From assembly GCA_944393265.1 (NCBI GenBank), contig CALXZO010000004.1, positions 1-64,000 of the forward strand: a stretch of 64,000 nucleotides of DNA, given 5' to 3'. A program made the translations under genes and the position numbers. Origin of the DNA: an uncultured Clostridia bacterium. Its GTDB lineage: Bacteria > Bacillota > Clostridia > TANB77 > UBA1234. Below the pieces are notes generated by a model, which saw nothing but the letters and a program-made list of their open reading frames with translations, did no database searches and was not told the origin of the DNA. This document shows, piece after piece, positions 33,055 through 42,697 of the stretch (the stretch's first letter is position 1; each line of letters starts with the position of its first letter).

Positions 33055-34863
33055 TTATATATTATTTATATTTTCCATAGTCAAATTAAGGTATGGAATA
33101 TCTATTTTAGTCGTTTCGTCTTTTATATACAAACTTCTCCATTCGTTATACTCTTTTAAATCGTAGGTTTCATAATTATTATAATTGCCCTCTGGTAAAA
33201 TATAATAAACTATTCCATCGCCATCTTTATCAACTTCGCTTGGAAATTCTTCTGCCAAATAACTTTGTGTATTAAATGATTTATTCCAAGCATCAACCCC
33301 AGCAATCACATCATACGAATCAGATTCTTTGTTGTATTTGTACATTGTATAAGGCCACAAAGAATCTCCTGCACTTCCTTGATTGTGCGACCATAAAACT
33401 TCTATAACCCCATTACTATAAAAATTTATAGATGTAAACTCTGTAAGTTGTTCGCTAAATTTTCCTGTATTTTTATCATAATCATATATAATTGCTCTCA
33501 TTGCAGCCATTGGATGATGAGTAAACGACACAATCAATTCATCTTTGCCATCAAAATCGACATCATATATAGCAAAACTATTTTCATCCATATTATAGTC
33601 AGCTGTATTTATAGCATCTTCAAATTTTGTACCATCTGGTAAGATATGATTTTCATATAAATCTTTTAATGCGTTCTTATATATTTCATTATCAATATTA
33701 TTAATATTTGCTCTTGCATAACCTGTTCTTTCCACCAATTCTTGTCCTTCTTCAGATAAAATCCAATCAATAAGTATATCTACATTTTTGTTATCATTAT
33801 CTTTATAAGTTACAGCATATAAAGAACCTGTTAAGCTATAACTGTCATTTGAAATATTTTCTTTTGTTGGTGCAACACCGTCCACTTTTAACATTTTTAC
33901 ATTTGGATTTGCAATTAATGTATCTAAATAATATCTAAATGAAAAACCAATTGAATTACTATAATTTTTATAATCAGCTACTTGCTCAATTATACCAACC
34001 ATTAATGTGTTGATTTCTTCAGTTCTTGCTTCCATTATTGGAACATCGCCCATAAATCTTTTTAATCTACTTTGACTTCCACTTCCTTCGTTTCTTTGGA
34101 ACGCAAGAATTTCTTCATCGTTTCCACCTAGCTCTTTCCAATTAGTTATTTTGCCCGAATAAATATCTCTTATTTGTTCTGATGTTAGTCCATCTATCGG
34201 ATTATCTTTATTTACAAAAAATACAAAACCTTCTTTTCCTATTTCAACATATTCAAATTCCGTTCCTTGACTTTTTGCATATTGTATTTGTTCTTCAGAT
34301 GGATATGCTCCAAAAAATATATCTGTTTTCTTTTCAGCTAAAGCCTTATAACCCTCTACTGTATTATTATATAAAAAAACATCTTCTCCATACTCTGTAT
34401 TCTCTGGATATACGGCATTTACAAAAGCTGAATATAATGGAAATACTGCAGCTGCACCATCCAATATTGGCAAATCGCTTTCTAACTTTAAACTAGCATC
34501 TTTATCCAATTTAACAATCTTTGAATTTTCTTTAAATGGCATATATTCATGAACATTTATATTTACACTTGTATCTATTCTTAAACTTTCTTGATAATCA
34601 TATACTAATCGATTTATTCCACATGCACTAAATGAAATTATTGTGTATATCAACCATATTATAAATAATAACTTTCTTTTCTTTTTAAACCAAATTAAAA
34701 TCACAAGTGCAGGAATAGTTAAACTTGCCATACCAAGTATTATAGGATTTATATCAAATTGAAATAATGCATAAATAAGTAGTGGCACATACAATGAAAT
34801 ATATCCTATTCCTGCAGTTAATAATATTTTCAAAATTATATTACCTATTTTTCTCCAATTCAT
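33055..34863 (-). CDS. Polytopic membrane protein with a PstS-like substrate-binding domain
   Basis: A 602-residue protein. Four membrane helices (about 10-105) precede a PBP2-type phosphate-binding-like domain (about 145-400): LDGAAAVFPLYSAFVNAVYP, FVNKDNPIDGLTSEQIRDIYSGKITNWKELGG, FQRNEGSGSQSRL (phosphate loop). The C-terminal 180 residues have a DVDFDGKDELIV repeat-type motif and YILPEGNYNNYETYDLKEYNEWR. No permease or ATPase genes follow, so ligand sensing is more likely than transport. Start from AAAGGAGGTAATCGA. Confidence 0.75.
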   Translation of the reverse strand: MNWRKIGNIILKILLTAGIGYISLYVPLLIYALFQFDINPIILGMASLTIPALVILIWFKKKRKLLFIIWLIYTIISFSACGINRLVYDYQESLRIDTSVNINVHEYMPFKENSKIVKLDKDASLKLESDLPILDGAAAVFPLYSAFVNAVYPENTEYGEDVFLYNNTVEGYKALAEKKTDIFFGAYPSEEQIQYAKSQGTEFEYVEIGKEGFVFFVNKDNPIDGLTSEQIRDIYSGKITNWKELGGNDEEILAFQRNEGSGSQSRLKRFMGDVPIMEARTEEINTLMVGIIEQVADYKNYSNSIGFSFRYYLDTLIANPNVKMLKVDGVAPTKENISNDSYSLTGSLYAVTYKDNDNKNVDILIDWILSEEGQELVERTGYARANINNIDNEIYKNALKDLYENHILPDGTKFEDAINTADYNMDENSFAIYDVDFDGKDELIVSFTHHPMAAMRAIIYDYDKNTGKFSEQLTEFTSINFYSNGVIEVLWSHNQGSAGDSLWPYTMYKYNKESDSYDVIAGVDAWNKSFNTQSYLAEEFPSEVDKDGDGIVYYILPEGNYNNYETYDLKEYNEWRSLYIKDETTKIDIPYLNLTMENINNI

Positions 34864-34876
34864 TCGATTACCTCCT

Positions 34877-35848
34877 TTACACATTCCTATCTACTGGCAC
34901 ATATCCTTCTTCATTTATTATCTCGCTTCCTCTTTTTGATAACACAGTATTTATCCATTTATCTACATTCTCATTTTCTTCATTTGCTCTTTTTACTATA
35001 AATCCGTTTGTGCATATTGGATATGTTCCATTACTTATTGTTTCTAGATTAGGCATAATACCATCTACTGAAATCATTTTTATTGTATCTCTTTTATACA
35101 TTGTATTTACATAGTAAAAATATGAATATCCAATAGCATTTCTAGAATTATCATATTCTGCAATTGCATCTATTAAAGCTCCCATTTCTTGCTCTATTTG
35201 TGTTATAGGTGGTGTCATTATTTCTTTATCTTTCATAACTAGTGAAAGCATTGCTGTTTGACTACCAGAACCAGTTGGTCTTTGATAAGCTATTATATCT
35301 CCACTCTCTCCACCAACTTCTGCCCAGTTTGTAATTTCTCCTGTATATATTTTTTGTATTTGTTCAAATGTTAGATTATTAACAGGATTTTCTGTGTTTA
35401 CTATAAATACAAATCCACTACTTGTTGCAGGAATTATTTCTAATTCTACACCTTTTCCTTTTGCATATTCTGCATCTTCCTTTGAAATTTCTGCTGCAAA
35501 TATTACATCAACTTCTCCATCTATTAAATTTCTATAAACTTCACTTGTTCTCGTTTTTGTATATTCAAAATTCAAATCATTTTGTTCAATTCCTAAAAAA
35601 TCAGAAGCAATACTATCTACTAATGGATGAATTGCAAGTGATGCATCTACTTTTGGATAATTTTCTAGTGTAAAGATAGGCTCATTTTTTGTTTTATCTC
35701 CAGAATCTTTCTCCATATCGCCAGAGGTTATATCGTTATTAGGATTATCTATCACATTATTTACAGACAAATTGTACCAATGAATACACCCCATAACTAC
35801 TCCTATCATTACAAGTATTGCTATAATCCATACTAACGCTTTTTTCAT
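34877..35848 (-). CDS. PstS-like substrate-binding protein, probable lipoprotein
   Basis: A 323-residue protein: signal sequence with a weak lipobox (VVMGC, about residue 21), a Gly/Asp/Lys linker, then a phosphate-binding-like fold: VDASLAIHPLVDSIASDF, FIVNTENPVNNLTFEQIQKIYTGEITNWAEVGG, YQRPTGSGSQTAM, ICTNGFIVKR. Paralogous to the domain in the downstream gene. Its ATG overlaps the upstream TGA (ATGA). No pst transport genes nearby. Confidence 0.83.
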   Translation of the reverse strand: MKKALVWIIAILVMIGVVMGCIHWYNLSVNNVIDNPNNDITSGDMEKDSGDKTKNEPIFTLENYPKVDASLAIHPLVDSIASDFLGIEQNDLNFEYTKTRTSEVYRNLIDGEVDVIFAAEISKEDAEYAKGKGVELEIIPATSSGFVFIVNTENPVNNLTFEQIQKIYTGEITNWAEVGGESGDIIAYQRPTGSGSQTAMLSLVMKDKEIMTPPITQIEQEMGALIDAIAEYDNSRNAIGYSYFYYVNTMYKRDTIKMISVDGIMPNLETISNGTYPICTNGFIVKRANEENENVDKWINTVLSKRGSEIINEEGYVPVDRNV

Positions 35849-37476
35849 ATATTTTCCTCCTTATCAAATACTTTTATCATTTCTTTTGGAAATTCATAAA
35901 ATGTTATTTCTCTTTTAAATTCTTCTATTTCTGGTATTGTAACTTCGATATGATTACCAACTAAATCACATTTCATATTTTTAACTAGATTTGTTATTTC
36001 TTCATCATTATACTCATATTCAAACTTTAGATAATCCTTAACATTCATTTCTATCACTTCCATATAGTCACTATCATCATAAAATATCTCTGAAAGTTTT
36101 GTTAATTGTATGCTATTTACATAGTCATAAACTCTTTCGTTCGTTTCTTCCTTGAAAGTTGCTCCATCTCCAGATTCTGGTATTAGCTGTGCACCACCAG
36201 CAAGTACAAAATATTCATATCTATATGCATCTATTAACTTATCCCTATATGTATTTTCATAAACTTCTATTGGCATCTCATATATCTTTTCATATATTCT
36301 CGTTATTGCCATATTTGAATATGAATAAATCCAACCTTCGTCTGTGTAATAGCTATCATTATATATGCCAACATTAGGAGATAAAAATAGCATATAAAAT
36401 TTATCTGAATTACTTTTTGCCTCTTCTCTATATTCCTCTATTTTTAAATAAGATTCACTTATAATGCTTTCTTCTAATTCTCTAATCTTTGCTAATTTAT
36501 CACCACCTAATGTGTTATCTGGTAAATACATTCCACCAAAACTTACATCATACCAGAAATTATCTTCTAAATATCCGTAATCAATCAAATCAAAAATATC
36601 ATACCTTGCATCTACTAATGTAAATATATTTTTTCTACCAATATTACTGTTTTCATATATATTTTCATCCGTTAAATATTTTGTATATATAGAAATACTA
36701 TCTGCTATATCAATCATTTTAAAATTAGTACCAGAATTATTAAAATAAATATAAATCATTGTTGGAGAAAACATAAAATCTTTATCTTCATTGTCCATAA
36801 ATCCTCTTACGATTTTATACAATTCATTTTCATCATACGATGCAATGTAATCTCCTTCCATAGCATTTTCCCAATAATTATCACTAGATATTCTATCTGC
36901 AAATGATTTTCTAACTATTCCAATAATATCTGCATCTTTTACAAATAAATCTTCAAATTTTAATTTTTCTCCTGTAACAAGATTATAATTGAAATGTACT
37001 CTTTTAAAGTTATTTGACATATTTACTATATAATTTATAGAAATAACGTTTGAAAAATTAGCCATTACTTCGTAAGATGTTTGATAAGTCGGTTGTTCTA
37101 TAATCTCACTGTCAAAATTTTCTATATCAGTTTGTGTTCCATCATCTATTATTTCTATGTTATTCAAAAATTCAAAGCAGCTATCATATATCTCTTTATT
37201 TATTTTCTCTTGAATACTTTTATTTTTTAATCCATCTATTTGTGGTATTTTTATTTCATCTCCACTAAATGTTTCTATCAGATCTTTTATTATTAAATCA
37301 TTTTGATTATAAGTTCCGTATAAGTCAATACCAGTTTCTATTACATTTGTATTTTGTGATTCTTCATTATTTATTACATTTTGCGTGCTATTAGTTATCA
37401 TTGCAAATGTTGTTAATATAGCAACCATAGAAAAAATCAAAACAATTATAATTGCACTCTTAATATGTTTATTCAA
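35845..37476 (-). CDS. Membrane-anchored extracellular protein, RsiV/PdaC-like N-terminus
   Basis: A 543-residue protein with an N-terminal anchor (about 8-28). Two DUF3298-like stretches (SYEVMANFSNVISINYIV...GEKLKFEDLF and the C-terminal EVTIPEIEEFKREITFYEF) suggest a cell-wall-facing role. The start is TTG at 37476 with GAGGGGGAG 5-6 bases ahead, as no ATG fits. It leads an operon with the two PstS-like genes. Function unknown. Confidence 0.68.
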   Translation of the reverse strand: MNKHIKSAIIIVLIFSMVAILTTFAMITNSTQNVINNEESQNTNVIETGIDLYGTYNQNDLIIKDLIETFSGDEIKIPQIDGLKNKSIQEKINKEIYDSCFEFLNNIEIIDDGTQTDIENFDSEIIEQPTYQTSYEVMANFSNVISINYIVNMSNNFKRVHFNYNLVTGEKLKFEDLFVKDADIIGIVRKSFADRISSDNYWENAMEGDYIASYDENELYKIVRGFMDNEDKDFMFSPTMIYIYFNNSGTNFKMIDIADSISIYTKYLTDENIYENSNIGRKNIFTLVDARYDIFDLIDYGYLEDNFWYDVSFGGMYLPDNTLGGDKLAKIRELEESIISESYLKIEEYREEAKSNSDKFYMLFLSPNVGIYNDSYYTDEGWIYSYSNMAITRIYEKIYEMPIEVYENTYRDKLIDAYRYEYFVLAGGAQLIPESGDGATFKEETNERVYDYVNSIQLTKLSEIFYDDSDYMEVIEMNVKDYLKFEYEYNDEEITNLVKNMKCDLVGNHIEVTIPEIEEFKREITFYEFPKEMIKVFDKEENI

Positions 37477-37611
37477 TATAACTCCCCCTCTAACCAAACA
37501 CCGTGTATTTTACAATAAAATATTATCATAAAACTAACCTATTATCAATTTATAATAAAATAGGGATTAGTACCTCTTGAAGCTAATCCCTATAATTGTC
37601 ATATATTCAAT

Positions 37612-38799
37612 TTAACCATCAATCCCATTTTCAAGAGCTATTTTGGTTATAACATCATTTTCAATATAAAAATATATTCTATTGAATCCTACATCTTGTG
37701 GCTCATAAATATAATATATTTCATCAGAATTAGCTTTTACTAAATCTGACGGATATTTTTCTTGTAGTTTTTGCAAAGAATCTCCTACACTTATTTCTCT
37801 TGGTGTTTTATAATTGCTTGAAGTTGTTGATATTAGTATAATACCAGTCGTATCATCATCTCCAATTAATGCTTTAACAAAAATATCTTCGTAGGTATAT
37901 TCTTTCCAATGGAAACCATCTCCACGACCTTCATTTTCACTAATAGGTGTATCAATAATTGTTGACATATCAGCATTTAATTTAAACTTATTTCCGTCTT
38001 TTGATAGCAACAATAATTCTTCATCAGAATTTGTTTTTCTTACAACATATTGAACAACACCAATACCACTACCATCACTGCTTTCTGTATATAATAATAC
38101 TATACTTTGTGTATCATTATTAAAGTGCCAATGTTCTCCCTATAGTCCTGATAAAACAATATCTGCATCTCCCCACAACTCGTGTACTGTATTTTGAGGT
38201 ACTCCCAAAAGAGCATTCTCTAGTTCTTCATTTGTTCTATCAGCTAACAAATTTACATTTGGAATATTAGCTATACTTTTTTCATTACCATATAAAAATT
38301 TCTTTTCTTCAATTATCTTTATATTAAATTCTTTTTCCAATACATCTATTGATGTTTTGCCCTTTTGTAATGCCTCTTTAACATTCATTCTAACTTTATC
38401 ACTATCTTCTACAATTATATTTTCACTTTTATAATATGGCAAATAATAATTGTGTTCTTCATCTTCATAAATTTTCTCTGGGTAGACAGTTTCGTCATTA
38501 CTTTCATAATATACATTTGTAATACTATATTCTTCTGGTTCGTATTTCATAAACCAATTTCCCATTTTTATTCCTCTATTATTCTTAAACGGTTCATTTG
38601 GACTTACACTAGGATATCTTATAACTTTATATCCTAATCCCCAATATGTAACTTTATTACCATCTTCACTTACAATTTTAATACAACAAACTGGTTCTAC
38701 ACCTGTTCTTACTCTGCCACCATCGATATAATTAGTTATTCCAACTGCTATAAGCAAGATTAGTATTATAACTACTGGTATAATTATTTTCTTTTTCAT
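37612..38799 (-). pseudogene. 'GLGY' membrane-anchored protein interrupted by an in-frame TAG
   Basis: A frame of 395 codons with an N-terminal anchor (about 3-20), YWGLGYKVIRYP and a C-terminal part. TAG at 38140-38142 follows WGDADIVLSGL and is followed in the same frame by GEHWHFNNDTQSIVLLY and the rest to 37612. In related proteins this is L-S-G-L/F-W-G-D-I-W, so TGG (Trp) probably became TAG. RBS AGGAGGGATTCT before the ATG at 38799. Confidence 0.72.
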
Positions 38800-38856
38800 A
38801 GAATCCCTCCTATTCCATATATGAATAATATCATAAAAGTAGCATTCTATCAATAT

Positions 38857-39300
38857 TTAACCATTTTCTTCATCATAATATCCAAATATTTTAGAGGTGC
38901 TTTCTATTCTTATAATATTGCCTATTGATATTCTACTTTTATCCTCTAAAATAATTTCTTGTGTATGTTCATCTATCTTCTTAACTACACCTGTTATTTC
39001 TTCATAAGTACCACCATCTTTTTTTCTATCTTTAACAAAATGTGTAAAAGTTATAATTGGTCTATTTTTTATTTCTTCGTGCAATATTTGTAGCTTTCCA
39101 TCTAAAATTATTTTCTGCGTTTCATCTAACTCTATCTTTGAATCTACATATCTTCCTGTTTCCTTTATAATATCATCATACCCAGTTAATGCTGCAAATG
39201 GTGCAAATTGTACTGACCTTGCTTCCAAACTCATTCTTGGATGTTTTTTTGAAGTATGATGTGGTAAATTTATAATATCTTCATAATTATCCATTTGCAC
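38857..39300 (-). CDS. YolD-like protein
   Basis: A 147-residue protein: HPRMSLEARSVQFAPFAALTGYDD is the YolD-like signature, followed by a beta-strand core (ITGVVKKIDEHTQEIILEDKSRISIGNIIRIES). YolD proteins partner with Y-family polymerases such as UvrX/YqjW. It overlaps the stop of the polymerase gene by one base. Confidence 0.85.
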   Translation of the reverse strand: MQMDNYEDIINLPHHTSKKHPRMSLEARSVQFAPFAALTGYDDIIKETGRYVDSKIELDETQKIILDGKLQILHEEIKNRPIITFTHFVKDRKKDGGTYEEITGVVKKIDEHTQEIILEDKSRISIGNIIRIESTSKIFGYYDEENG

Positions 39301-40799
39301 TATTCTTTATGACCTCCTATCTGTTTATTACGTTCGATGGTTGTTCCACCTTCTTCTAAATTCATTCCTTTTATTATTGCATTTTTTCCATATTTGTCTT
39401 TAATCTGTAACATAGCTTTTTGTATTCTTTTTTCTGATTTTTCTTTTTCTCTACTTTTATCAATTTCACTCTGATTTACAAAGAAATTCATTTGTGTAAA
39501 ATTCTCATTTTTAACTTCTGTTTCTTTTATAAGTTTATTCGCTGTAATATTTATTCTTCTAACAAGTAAGTTCTTATTTATTATTTCTTCATATAATTCA
39601 GATACTGCCTCTGTTATAACTTTTGTTGAAGATGTATAGTGATCTATATTCTTTGTTCCGTGTGCGTGTTTAGGTATAGCTCTACCATATCTATCTTCAG
39701 TTATTTCTCCAGAGTACGAATTACGAATAAATGAATCTTTTAAGTTTTCTATATCATATCCTATCTCTAATACTATTTGATTTGTAACTAATCCTTTTCT
39801 GACTAAATCAAGTGTTAATAGTTCTGTCATCTCTTTAACTATCAACTTCGTTTTTTCATACCCATAAGGACAATGTAAAACCTGTCCAGAACTAACACTA
39901 TCAGATGTTGGCTTGTATGCTTTTACACTTTCTACTGTACAAGGTTCCCACCCCCAAGCATGGTCTATAAGAAGTTCAGCATTTACTCCAACCAATTTAT
40001 ATAACATATCTTCATCATACACAGACTTTCTAGCAACATCGCCCATTGTGTACATTCCATATCTTTCTAGTTTTGTTGCAATACCTTTACCAACTCTCCA
40101 AAAATCAGTTAATGGTCTATGATTCCATAAAAGTTTTCTATATGTCATTTCATCTAATCCTGCTATTCTTACACCTTGTTTATTAGGCTGAACTTTTTTA
40201 GCAACTATATCCATTGCTACCTTACAAAGATACATATTAGTTCCAATGCCTGCAGTAGCAGTGATACCTGTTGTTTCATAAACATCTTGAATTATTTTAG
40301 TTACAAGTTCTCTCGCAGTTAGTTTATATGTCGCTAAATAATTTGTTACATCACAAAAAACTTCATCAATGGAATAACTAAATATATCTTCTGGAGCAAA
40401 ATATTTTAGATAAACATCATAAATGTTTTTGCTATATTGCATATACAATCCCATTCTAGGTGGTGCTGCAATAAAATCTAACTCTAAACCAGAATTACTA
40501 TCAAGTTCCGTTTTATTTATTGATTTACCTATAAATGTTCTTTTTGGTGCTTTGTATTTTCTTTCTGCATTTACTTCTCTTACCTTTTGTATAACCTCGA
40601 ATAATCTTGCTCTACCTGCAATTCCATAAGATTTTAATGCAGGTGTTACTGCCAAACATATTGTCTTTTCGGTTCTACTACCATCTGCAACAACAAGATT
40701 TGTTGTTAGTGGATCTAAACCTCTTTCTCTGCATTCAACTGATGCATAAAAGCTCTTTAAATCTATTGCCACATAGATTTTCTGTTTATTATCCTGCAT
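39300..40799 (-). CDS. Y-family DNA polymerase (UvrX/UmuC-like)
   Basis: A 499-residue translesion polymerase. Metal-binding Asp in YVAIDLKSFYASVECRERG, catalytic SIDE-type YSIDEVFCDVT, thumb/HhH IATKLERYGMYTMGDV, then little finger. Mobile-element and plasmid UmuC/UvrX relatives have this length. Operon with YolD. A LexA-like box over the promoter suggests SOS control. Confidence 0.9.
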   Translation of the reverse strand: MQDNKQKIYVAIDLKSFYASVECRERGLDPLTTNLVVADGSRTEKTICLAVTPALKSYGIAGRARLFEVIQKVREVNAERKYKAPKRTFIGKSINKTELDSNSGLELDFIAAPPRMGLYMQYSKNIYDVYLKYFAPEDIFSYSIDEVFCDVTNYLATYKLTARELVTKIIQDVYETTGITATAGIGTNMYLCKVAMDIVAKKVQPNKQGVRIAGLDEMTYRKLLWNHRPLTDFWRVGKGIATKLERYGMYTMGDVARKSVYDEDMLYKLVGVNAELLIDHAWGWEPCTVESVKAYKPTSDSVSSGQVLHCPYGYEKTKLIVKEMTELLTLDLVRKGLVTNQIVLEIGYDIENLKDSFIRNSYSGEITEDRYGRAIPKHAHGTKNIDHYTSSTKVITEAVSELYEEIINKNLLVRRINITANKLIKETEVKNENFTQMNFFVNQSEIDKSREKEKSEKRIQKAMLQIKDKYGKNAIIKGMNLEEGGTTIERNKQIGGHKE

Positions 40800-40828
40800 T
40801 AAAATTCTCCTTTCATTTTTATTTTTTG

Positions 40829-40867
40829 ATTATATCATTAAAAATATTCAAAGTAAACACTAGTTCG
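40829..40867 (-). promoter_or_regulatory. Promoter of the polymerase operon with a LexA-like box
   Basis: TTTACT (40852-40857), 17 bp, TATAAT (40829-40834, with extended TGA) on the minus strand. CGAACTAGTGTTTA (40854-40867) matches most of the Gram-positive LexA consensus CGAAC-N4-GTTCG and overlaps the -35. Confidence 0.65.
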
Positions 40868-40935
40868 TGTTGTAATCTCTAAAAAAGAGCAAATTTTCAT
40901 TGCTCTTTCAAATTTTATTATAATCAACCTAAATT

Positions 40936-41880
40936 TTAATTATTGTTTATCTTAGTTGGGTAACAACAAAAGCAGTTAAATTTCGCTTGTCCATATTTAG
41001 CATAATCATAAAAATAAGGGCAATGCATACATTTTTTAAAGATTTCTATACCAAATTCGCTATTTTTAGGACATACATAAGCATCTCTGGTAAGACCTTT
41101 TTCTCCACTTTTCTTAATATAATATTTTATTTTTTCTCTCTTTAATTTATCCATAATCATTTGTGATTCTGAATAAAAAAATTGTTTAAGATTCATATTT
41201 ATTTCCATATAAAATGGTCTTGAAACAATAATTTTTTTATAATCTGGAATGCCTGTTTCAATTGTTCTTCCTAAATCATCTTCGTATATTTCCTGTGTAG
41301 ACCAATCAATTCTATAAATATTTTCGTAATCAACATCATCAATATCATCCCAAGTAATGCATATTAAAATGTCATTTTTTCTGTTTGGTGGATTTGTTTG
41401 ACTTAAAATTCTTAAGGGATACTTCCATCGCATCATATTTTCTTTGCTTGAATAATCATCCCAATATAGTTGTTCTTCTTCCATTTGTTTCGACAAATCA
41501 AATACCCAAACAACCTTATATCCTGCTGATATGTAAAATTCATTTCTATCTTTAAATTCTTCTGCCGAAATAGGACTATGTTGAAATTCAATAACAATTC
41601 CATCTTTTAATATATCAGCTCTATGCTTTATTCCATTCTTTTCTATTACAACTTCTTGATATATCTCATCGAAGTATGATTGCTTATTTATATGCCATTC
41701 TGACATATCATAGTGCCACTTATCCTTGCATTCATTATTTTTATGTGCAAAATGTGTTCTATTAACATCTCCTTTTTTTAATATCATTTCCATATTACAA
41801 ATTGGACAATAATACTTTTCATCCTTAGTTGCCTTTTCAGAAAAAATTCTCTCTCCATTTCTATTCAAAGCTACTAACAT
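40936..41880 (-). CDS. CoiA-like competence/nuclease protein
   Basis: A 314-residue protein. The N-terminal zinc-like motif YYCPICNMEMILKKGDVNRTHFAHK (Cys/Cys/His/His) is followed by a PD-(D/E)xK nuclease-type core HRADILKDGIVIEFQHSPIS and AGYKVVWVFD, as in CoiA. C-terminal Cys-rich tail (CMHCPYFYDY, CFCCYP). May act on DNA during uptake or mobile-element establishment. Start at 41880; 41886 is too close to AGGAGA. Confidence 0.8.
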   Translation of the reverse strand: MLVALNRNGERIFSEKATKDEKYYCPICNMEMILKKGDVNRTHFAHKNNECKDKWHYDMSEWHINKQSYFDEIYQEVVIEKNGIKHRADILKDGIVIEFQHSPISAEEFKDRNEFYISAGYKVVWVFDLSKQMEEEQLYWDDYSSKENMMRWKYPLRILSQTNPPNRKNDILICITWDDIDDVDYENIYRIDWSTQEIYEDDLGRTIETGIPDYKKIIVSRPFYMEINMNLKQFFYSESQMIMDKLKREKIKYYIKKSGEKGLTRDAYVCPKNSEFGIEIFKKCMHCPYFYDYAKYGQAKFNCFCCYPTKINNN

Positions 41881-41903
41881 AAACATTCTCCTATATCTTT
41901 TTT

Positions 41904-42077
41904 CTACACAAAAAACTTCGTTGGATTACCAACTTCAATTCTTTTATACGTTCTTTCTCTTAACTCTTGTGGCAATTCCTCAATTTTTTGTATTCCTGCT
42001 GATAGTTCGTTACCATTCTCATCATAGACAATAACATCTAAACTTCTTAATAAACCAATTTTTCCATATCCAGACAT
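41904..42077 (-). CDS. Small hypothetical protein (57 aa)
   Basis: MSGYGKIGLLRSLDVIVYDE...ELPQELRERTYKRIEVGNP...FFV, with AGAGGTG about 9 bases ahead. Codon use is like its neighbours. Only 23 bp upstream of the CoiA-like gene, so probably co-transcribed. Function unknown. Confidence 0.65.
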   Translation of the reverse strand: MSGYGKIGLLRSLDVIVYDENGNELSAGIQKIEELPQELRERTYKRIEVGNPTKFFV

Positions 42078-42182
42078 TTAACAACACCTCTTTAATTACG
42101 TATTATATCATATAATTCGTAATACTTCTAAAACAAAAAATTTCCTATAATAGTTATTATCATACCTATCATAAGAAATCTC

Positions 42183-42404
42183 TTATTCGATGTTTTCATC
42201 TTTCTTTATAAATTTAATGCTTATAAACTCTTTTGACTCATCTTCTTCAATAACCATCTCGTATTTTTCATTTTGTTCAACATCTTCATTATTCTTATCT
42301 TGCACGCACAAAACTACATTAGTTACGATAAAAATCATTATAAATACTAAAGCTATTTTAATTATAAATTTATTGTTTGTTATGTTATTCTTTAAATTTT
42401 CCAC
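42183..42404 (-). CDS. Small membrane-anchored protein (73 aa)
   Basis: One membrane helix (about 14-33) followed by a highly acidic tail (NNEDVEQNEKYEMVIEEDESKEF). Function unknown. Confidence 0.55.
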   Translation of the reverse strand: MENLKNNITNNKFIIKIALVFIMIFIVTNVVLCVQDKNNEDVEQNEKYEMVIEEDESKEFISIKFIKKDENIE

Positions 42405-42487
42405 AATATCTAACCCTTTCCTATTAAACCAATTTATTTTATCTTTTGTATTTTGGGAAAAGATTATCTTTTGTTGTTATCTCTATT

Positions 42488-42658
42488 TTACATTATCCAA
42501 GCTCTTTTTAATTTCTTTACTGAATAATACTTAACAATAAGCTCGTCTAGTAGTTTGCTTTGATCCATAACCTTTTTATGAGCTAAACCATAAGTTCTTA
42601 TCAAATAGTCTAATTTTTCTTTTGCAGTCTCAATTTCCTCTATAACTTCCTTTAACAT
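42488..42658 (-). CDS. Spo0E-like aspartyl-phosphate phosphatase (56 aa)
   Basis: MLKEVIEEIETAKEKLDYLI, then YGLAHKKVMDQSKLLDELIVKYYS. Two helices with the S-x-x-LD-x-LI-x-x-Y core of the Spo0E family (SQELDxLI; the Gln is Lys here). Spo0E proteins dephosphorylate Spo0A~P and delay sporulation. GGAAGG lies before the ATG. Near spoVS and on the same ICE as a Spo0A-like gene. Confidence 0.75.
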   Translation of the reverse strand: MLKEVIEEIETAKEKLDYLIRTYGLAHKKVMDQSKLLDELIVKYYSVKKLKRAWIM

Positions 42659-42697
42659 ACTTTACCTTCCTTACACAATCTTTCTTATATTGCAGTA

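Noticed and set aside
33055-35848. Phosphate ABC transporter operon
   Set aside because: Two binding-protein-like genes but no pstC, pstA or pstB.
38140-38142. Pyrrolysine at the in-frame TAG
   Set aside because: No PylS/PylT-like genes in view, TAG is used as a stop elsewhere, and the position looks like Trp in related proteins.
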